Assembly (NCBI GenBank): GCA_036274055.1
Contig: DASUGM010000252.1
Span: forward strand, 1 to 8,654
DNA: 8,654 nt
Source of the DNA: DASUGM01 sp036274055
GTDB taxonomy: Bacteria; Acidobacteriota; Vicinamibacteria; Vicinamibacterales; SCN-69-37
Reading direction: 5' to 3'
Shown: positions 6,026-8,654 of the stretch, in pieces
How positions within the stretch are numbered: position 1 is the stretch's first letter
How the letters are laid out: each line of letters opens with the position of its first letter
Translations under genes and position numbers: made by a program
Notes under the pieces: model-generated
Database searches by the model: none
The model's input: only the letters and a program-made list of their open reading frames with translations
What the model was told of the DNA's origin: nothing

Positions 6026-8654
6026 ATGAGATGGTGGCGGCGTCGCATCAGCGCTCGCGACAGCATCCAGGACGACGTTCGCGACGAGTTTGCGGCGCAC
6101 GTCGAGTTGCGCATCAAAGACAACCTGCGCCGCGGCATGACGCCGGCCGAGGCTGGCCGCGAAGCCGCCACGCGCTTTGGTCCGGTCAGGGAGGTCGCGG
6201 TGAACTGCGAGAAGATCCAGCGGCGCCGCGAATCGACAGTCAGGTCGCTGTGGCTCGACCTGCGCGGAGCGTGGATGGGCTGGCGCCGCACGCCGCTAAC
6301 GGCCGTGCTCGCCGCCATCGTCGGGAGCATCGGCATCGCGACAGCCCTGGTCGCGGCTCTTCTTGCTGACGCAGCGTTCCTGCGCCAGCCGGCCGGCATG
6401 CAAGCTGACGATCGCGTGTTCACCGTGCTGAAGACAGCGAACAACGGCAAGAATCCGCAAAACATTTCGTATCAGCTCGCGCAACAGCTCGCGGCCGTCG
6501 CGCCGGAACATCAGTTCTTTGTCTGGACCGCTGAGGAGTTTCAGCTCAGTGCGAACACTCGGTCGGCGCTGTGGCCGGGGGCATACGTTGGCGGCGCGTA
6601 CTTCGACGCGCTCGGCGTCACCGCGGCTGCGGGCCGGTTACTCGATCGAGACGACGAACTCGCGCGGCATGAAGTCGTCGTCATCAGCGGCAAGGTCGCA
6701 CGCGAACTGTTCGGGTCAACAGCCGCGGCGGTGGGACAACCGCTGCGAGTGAATGGCCGGGTGATGGCGATCGTCGGCGTCGCTGCCGGCTTTCGTGGCG
6801 GTATCTCAACCGAGCGCGCCGACATCTGGCTTCCCATTACCGTAGAGTCCCTGTTGGCGATCGCGCAGACCTTCCCCGACGGCTCACGCGTACAGAGCCT
6901 GGCGGAGCGTGCTGACATCGGCTGGATCATGGGCGGCGTGCGGTTGGCGTCACTCGGCGACTTGCCGCGCACGCGATCCCGCTACACCGCGGTGATCCGA
7001 TCGGTGCCAAGAATCGGCGCCGCGGCCGAAGGCGAGGACCACCGCGCCGCGCTGCTGTTTGATCGTCCATGGAAGACACCGTTTTCCTACGATCGTGACC
7101 AACTCGCCGTGATCCTGAAACCGATCGGCATCGCGGTCGGCCTGACACTCGTGTTGGCGGCGGCGTGCATGTCGAGCTTGCTCGTCGGCCGTCTCGTTCA
7201 AAGACGGCACGAGTTGGCGATTCGCCAGGCGCTCGGCGCGAGCCGTTGGCGGCTGCTACGACTCGTAATAGTCGAGCACGCGATGGCAATGGCCGCAGCT
7301 GCAGCGCTGGCCAGCATTGTGGTGGCTGTTGCACTCGCGGCGCTCGGCCGCCTGCAGATTGCCGGGTCGCTGCGAGTGTCGAGCCTCGCCGTCGCTCTAG
7401 ATAGTCGCGCGGTGCTGATCGGAGGCGCGCTGACAGTGGTGCTGGGCGCGGTCTCTCTGTTCGGACCGCTTGCCTTCGTGCGCGCGAACACGAGGACCAC
7501 CAGCGTCTCAGGTGCGCGGGTCGTGTCATCGAGTATCCGGCTTCGCCGCGTGTTGATGACGACGCAGGTTACGACCGGCTGCGCCCTGCTCGCCGCCGGG
7601 GGACTGTTGACGCGAACGATCGATCAGATGCTCGCCCAGCCGCGGGGGTTCGATCCGAGTCAGGTGGCGTTCGTCGAAGTCGACCTCGGCAAGGCAGGAC
7701 TCGACGAAGGCGCGCGGGCACGAGTCGTCGAGCAGTTGCGCCAGCGTATGCACAGCGGGAACGGCAGCATTGCGTTGACGACAGGACGGCCGTATGCGGG
7801 CAATGAGTACGACTGGATTCACGTCAATGTGCCCGACAAGGCGGAGGCGGCCGGTCGACAACTCGTTTTCGTGTCTCGTATCGATGGGCCCTACTTCGGC
7901 GAGCTCGGTATCCGTGTTGTCGCCGGCAGAATATTCACAGCGAACAGCGCGGCGCGTCGTGAAGCCATCGTTAGTGAGAAGTTCGCGCAGCACTACTGGC
8001 CTGGGCAGAGTGCGATTGGCCGGGTCATCGAAGTCGGCTCAGGCAAAGGTGAGCCGCGCGAAGTCGTCGGCGTCGTCGCCGGCCTCCTCGACATGGGGCT
8101 TCGCGGAGGACCGACTTCACGGCTGTATCTCCCGCTCGATGGCGACGTCGAGAGGCTGCTCATCCTGGCACGGCGACCACAGCCGGCGATCGCTGCCGAC
8201 GCCGAGCTGGCGCCACTCGTCGCCGCGATCGATGAGCGCCTGTCGCCGAAACGGAAAGGTGTCCTCGAAGATCTCGCGCGGCAGTTGATCGAGCAGCGGC
8301 TCATGATACGCGGCATGACGCTCGTGGTCGGAGCCGGGTCGCTGCTGATGATCGCCGTTGGCGTCTGGGGCCTTGCGCATTCGAGCGTCAGCCAACGCTG
8401 GCGCGAGTTTGGGCTTCGCCTTGCACTCGGCGCCGAGCGGCGTGACGTCGCAAGATTGGCGCTACGCGATGCAGTGATCGTCGCCGGCGCCGGTGCCGGG
8501 TTGGGCGCGGTCGCTGCCTGGCAGTTCGGACGCGCGCTGGGCAGCCTTCTGGTCGGCGTCGCGCCGTCCGATCCTCTTGTGATCGCGACGTCCGCTCTGG
8601 TGGTGGCCGCCGCCGTCTTTGCCGGGGCTTGGCTCCCCGCGCGCCGCGCGTCAC
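6026..8654 (+). CDS. ADOP-family ABC permease (acidobacterial duplicated orphan permease), 3' end cut by window
   Basis: The frame is open from the ATG at 6026 to the last base, 876 complete codons. It begins with the ADOP prefix domain (about residues 10-65, 'RDEFAAHVELRIKDNLRRGM' then 'AATRFGPV'). Two MacB/FtsX-type halves follow. Half 1: membrane segment about 91-112, extracytoplasmic MacB-like domain about 113-355, then three segments (about 362-388, 415-438, 457-480) with the coupling-type motif 'RRHELAIRQALGASRW'. Half 2: segment about 509-530, second extracytoplasmic domain, then three segments from about 764 to the end with 'WREFGLRLALGAERR'. No ATPase motifs occur, hence 'orphan'; an ATPase in trans, or none, may drive it. 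The visible end 'WLPARRAS' is the usual C-terminal motif, so only about a dozen residues should be missing. A weak AAGGCGG (6010-6016) precedes the start. Rare-type codons (ATA, TTA, CTA, AGA) are more frequent than in the upstream genes. Cargo is unknown. Confidence 0.9.
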   Translation, partial: MRWWRRRISARDSIQDDVRDEFAAHVELRIKDNLRRGMTPAEAGREAATRFGPVREVAVNCEKIQRRRESTVRSLWLDLRGAWMGWRRTPLTAVLAAIVGSIGIATALVAALLADAAFLRQPAGMQADDRVFTVLKTANNGKNPQNISYQLAQQLAAVAPEHQFFVWTAEEFQLSANTRSALWPGAYVGGAYFDALGVTAAAGRLLDRDDELARHEVVVISGKVARELFGSTAAAVGQPLRVNGRVMAIVGVAAGFRGGISTERADIWLPITVESLLAIAQTFPDGSRVQSLAERADIGWIMGGVRLASLGDLPRTRSRYTAVIRSVPRIGAAAEGEDHRAALLFDRPWKTPFSYDRDQLAVILKPIGIAVGLTLVLAAACMSSLLVGRLVQRRHELAIRQALGASRWRLLRLVIVEHAMAMAAAAALASIVVAVALAALGRLQIAGSLRVSSLAVALDSRAVLIGGALTVVLGAVSLFGPLAFVRANTRTTSVSGARVVSSSIRLRRVLMTTQVTTGCALLAAGGLLTRTIDQMLAQPRGFDPSQVAFVEVDLGKAGLDEGARARVVEQLRQRMHSGNGSIALTTGRPYAGNEYDWIHVNVPDKAEAAGRQLVFVSRIDGPYFGELGIRVVAGRIFTANSAARREAIVSEKFAQHYWPGQSAIGRVIEVGSGKGEPREVVGVVAGLLDMGLRGGPTSRLYLPLDGDVERLLILARRPQPAIAADAELAPLVAAIDERLSPKRKGVLEDLARQLIEQRLMIRGMTLVVGAGSLLMIAVGVWGLAHSSVSQRWREFGLRLALGAERRDVARLALRDAVIVAGAGAGLGAVAAWQFGRALGSLLVGVAPSDPLVIATSALVVAAAVFAGAWLPARRAS

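Noticed and set aside
5377..6465. 362-codon minus-strand frame spanning the large repeat, PadR and the start of ADOP
   Set aside because: It crosses two recognised genes and a palindromic non-coding element and has no motif of its own.

Overview
The window is GC-rich bacterial DNA. The combination of a PadR regulator followed by an ATPase-less double permease of the acidobacterial duplicated orphan permease (ADOP) type, together with a DUF1800/DUF1501 pair, points to an Acidobacteriota genome, perhaps a Vicinamibacteria-like lineage. The phylum is well supported by gene content; the class is a guess.

Layout: a GNAT acetyltransferase on the minus strand (14-967) is transcribed away from everything else. 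A 60-bp divergent region (968-1027) separates it from a plus-strand series: a Sec-exported DUF1800 protein (1028-2872), a Tat-exported DUF1501 protein (2982-4217), a PLP enzyme of the D-threonine aldolase/D-serine dehydratase family (4290-5411), a PadR regulator (5677-6021), and an ADOP permease (6026 to the window end, cut just before its expected C-terminus). The permease frame is open from 6026 to 8654, where the window ends.

The genes fall into three functional blocks. DUF1800 and DUF1501 are a recurrent pair, one exported by Sec and the other by Tat, and probably form one transcription unit. The PLP enzyme is a stand-alone D-amino-acid catabolic gene. PadR and ADOP are a tight two-gene unit, 4 nt apart, behind a well-formed promoter with a perfect-arm palindrome over the start region, which suggests autoregulation.

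The least expected structure is between the genes. Each of the three plus-strand gaps of about 70 bp or more (2873-2981, 4218-4289, 5412-5676) holds an inverted repeat built from short G-run words, each in a different sequence vocabulary. The largest has two 43-nt arms that are exact reverse complements, 122 nt apart, made of degenerate NGATCGGG 8-mers. Several start regions (DUF1800, PadR) also lack a usable Shine-Dalgarno sequence and carry a -10-like hexamer 8-9 nt before the ATG, the spacing expected of leaderless transcripts. I see no CRISPR array, tRNA, rRNA, transposase or defence system; the protein-coding genes are of known families, and novelty, if any, lies in the intergenic repeats.
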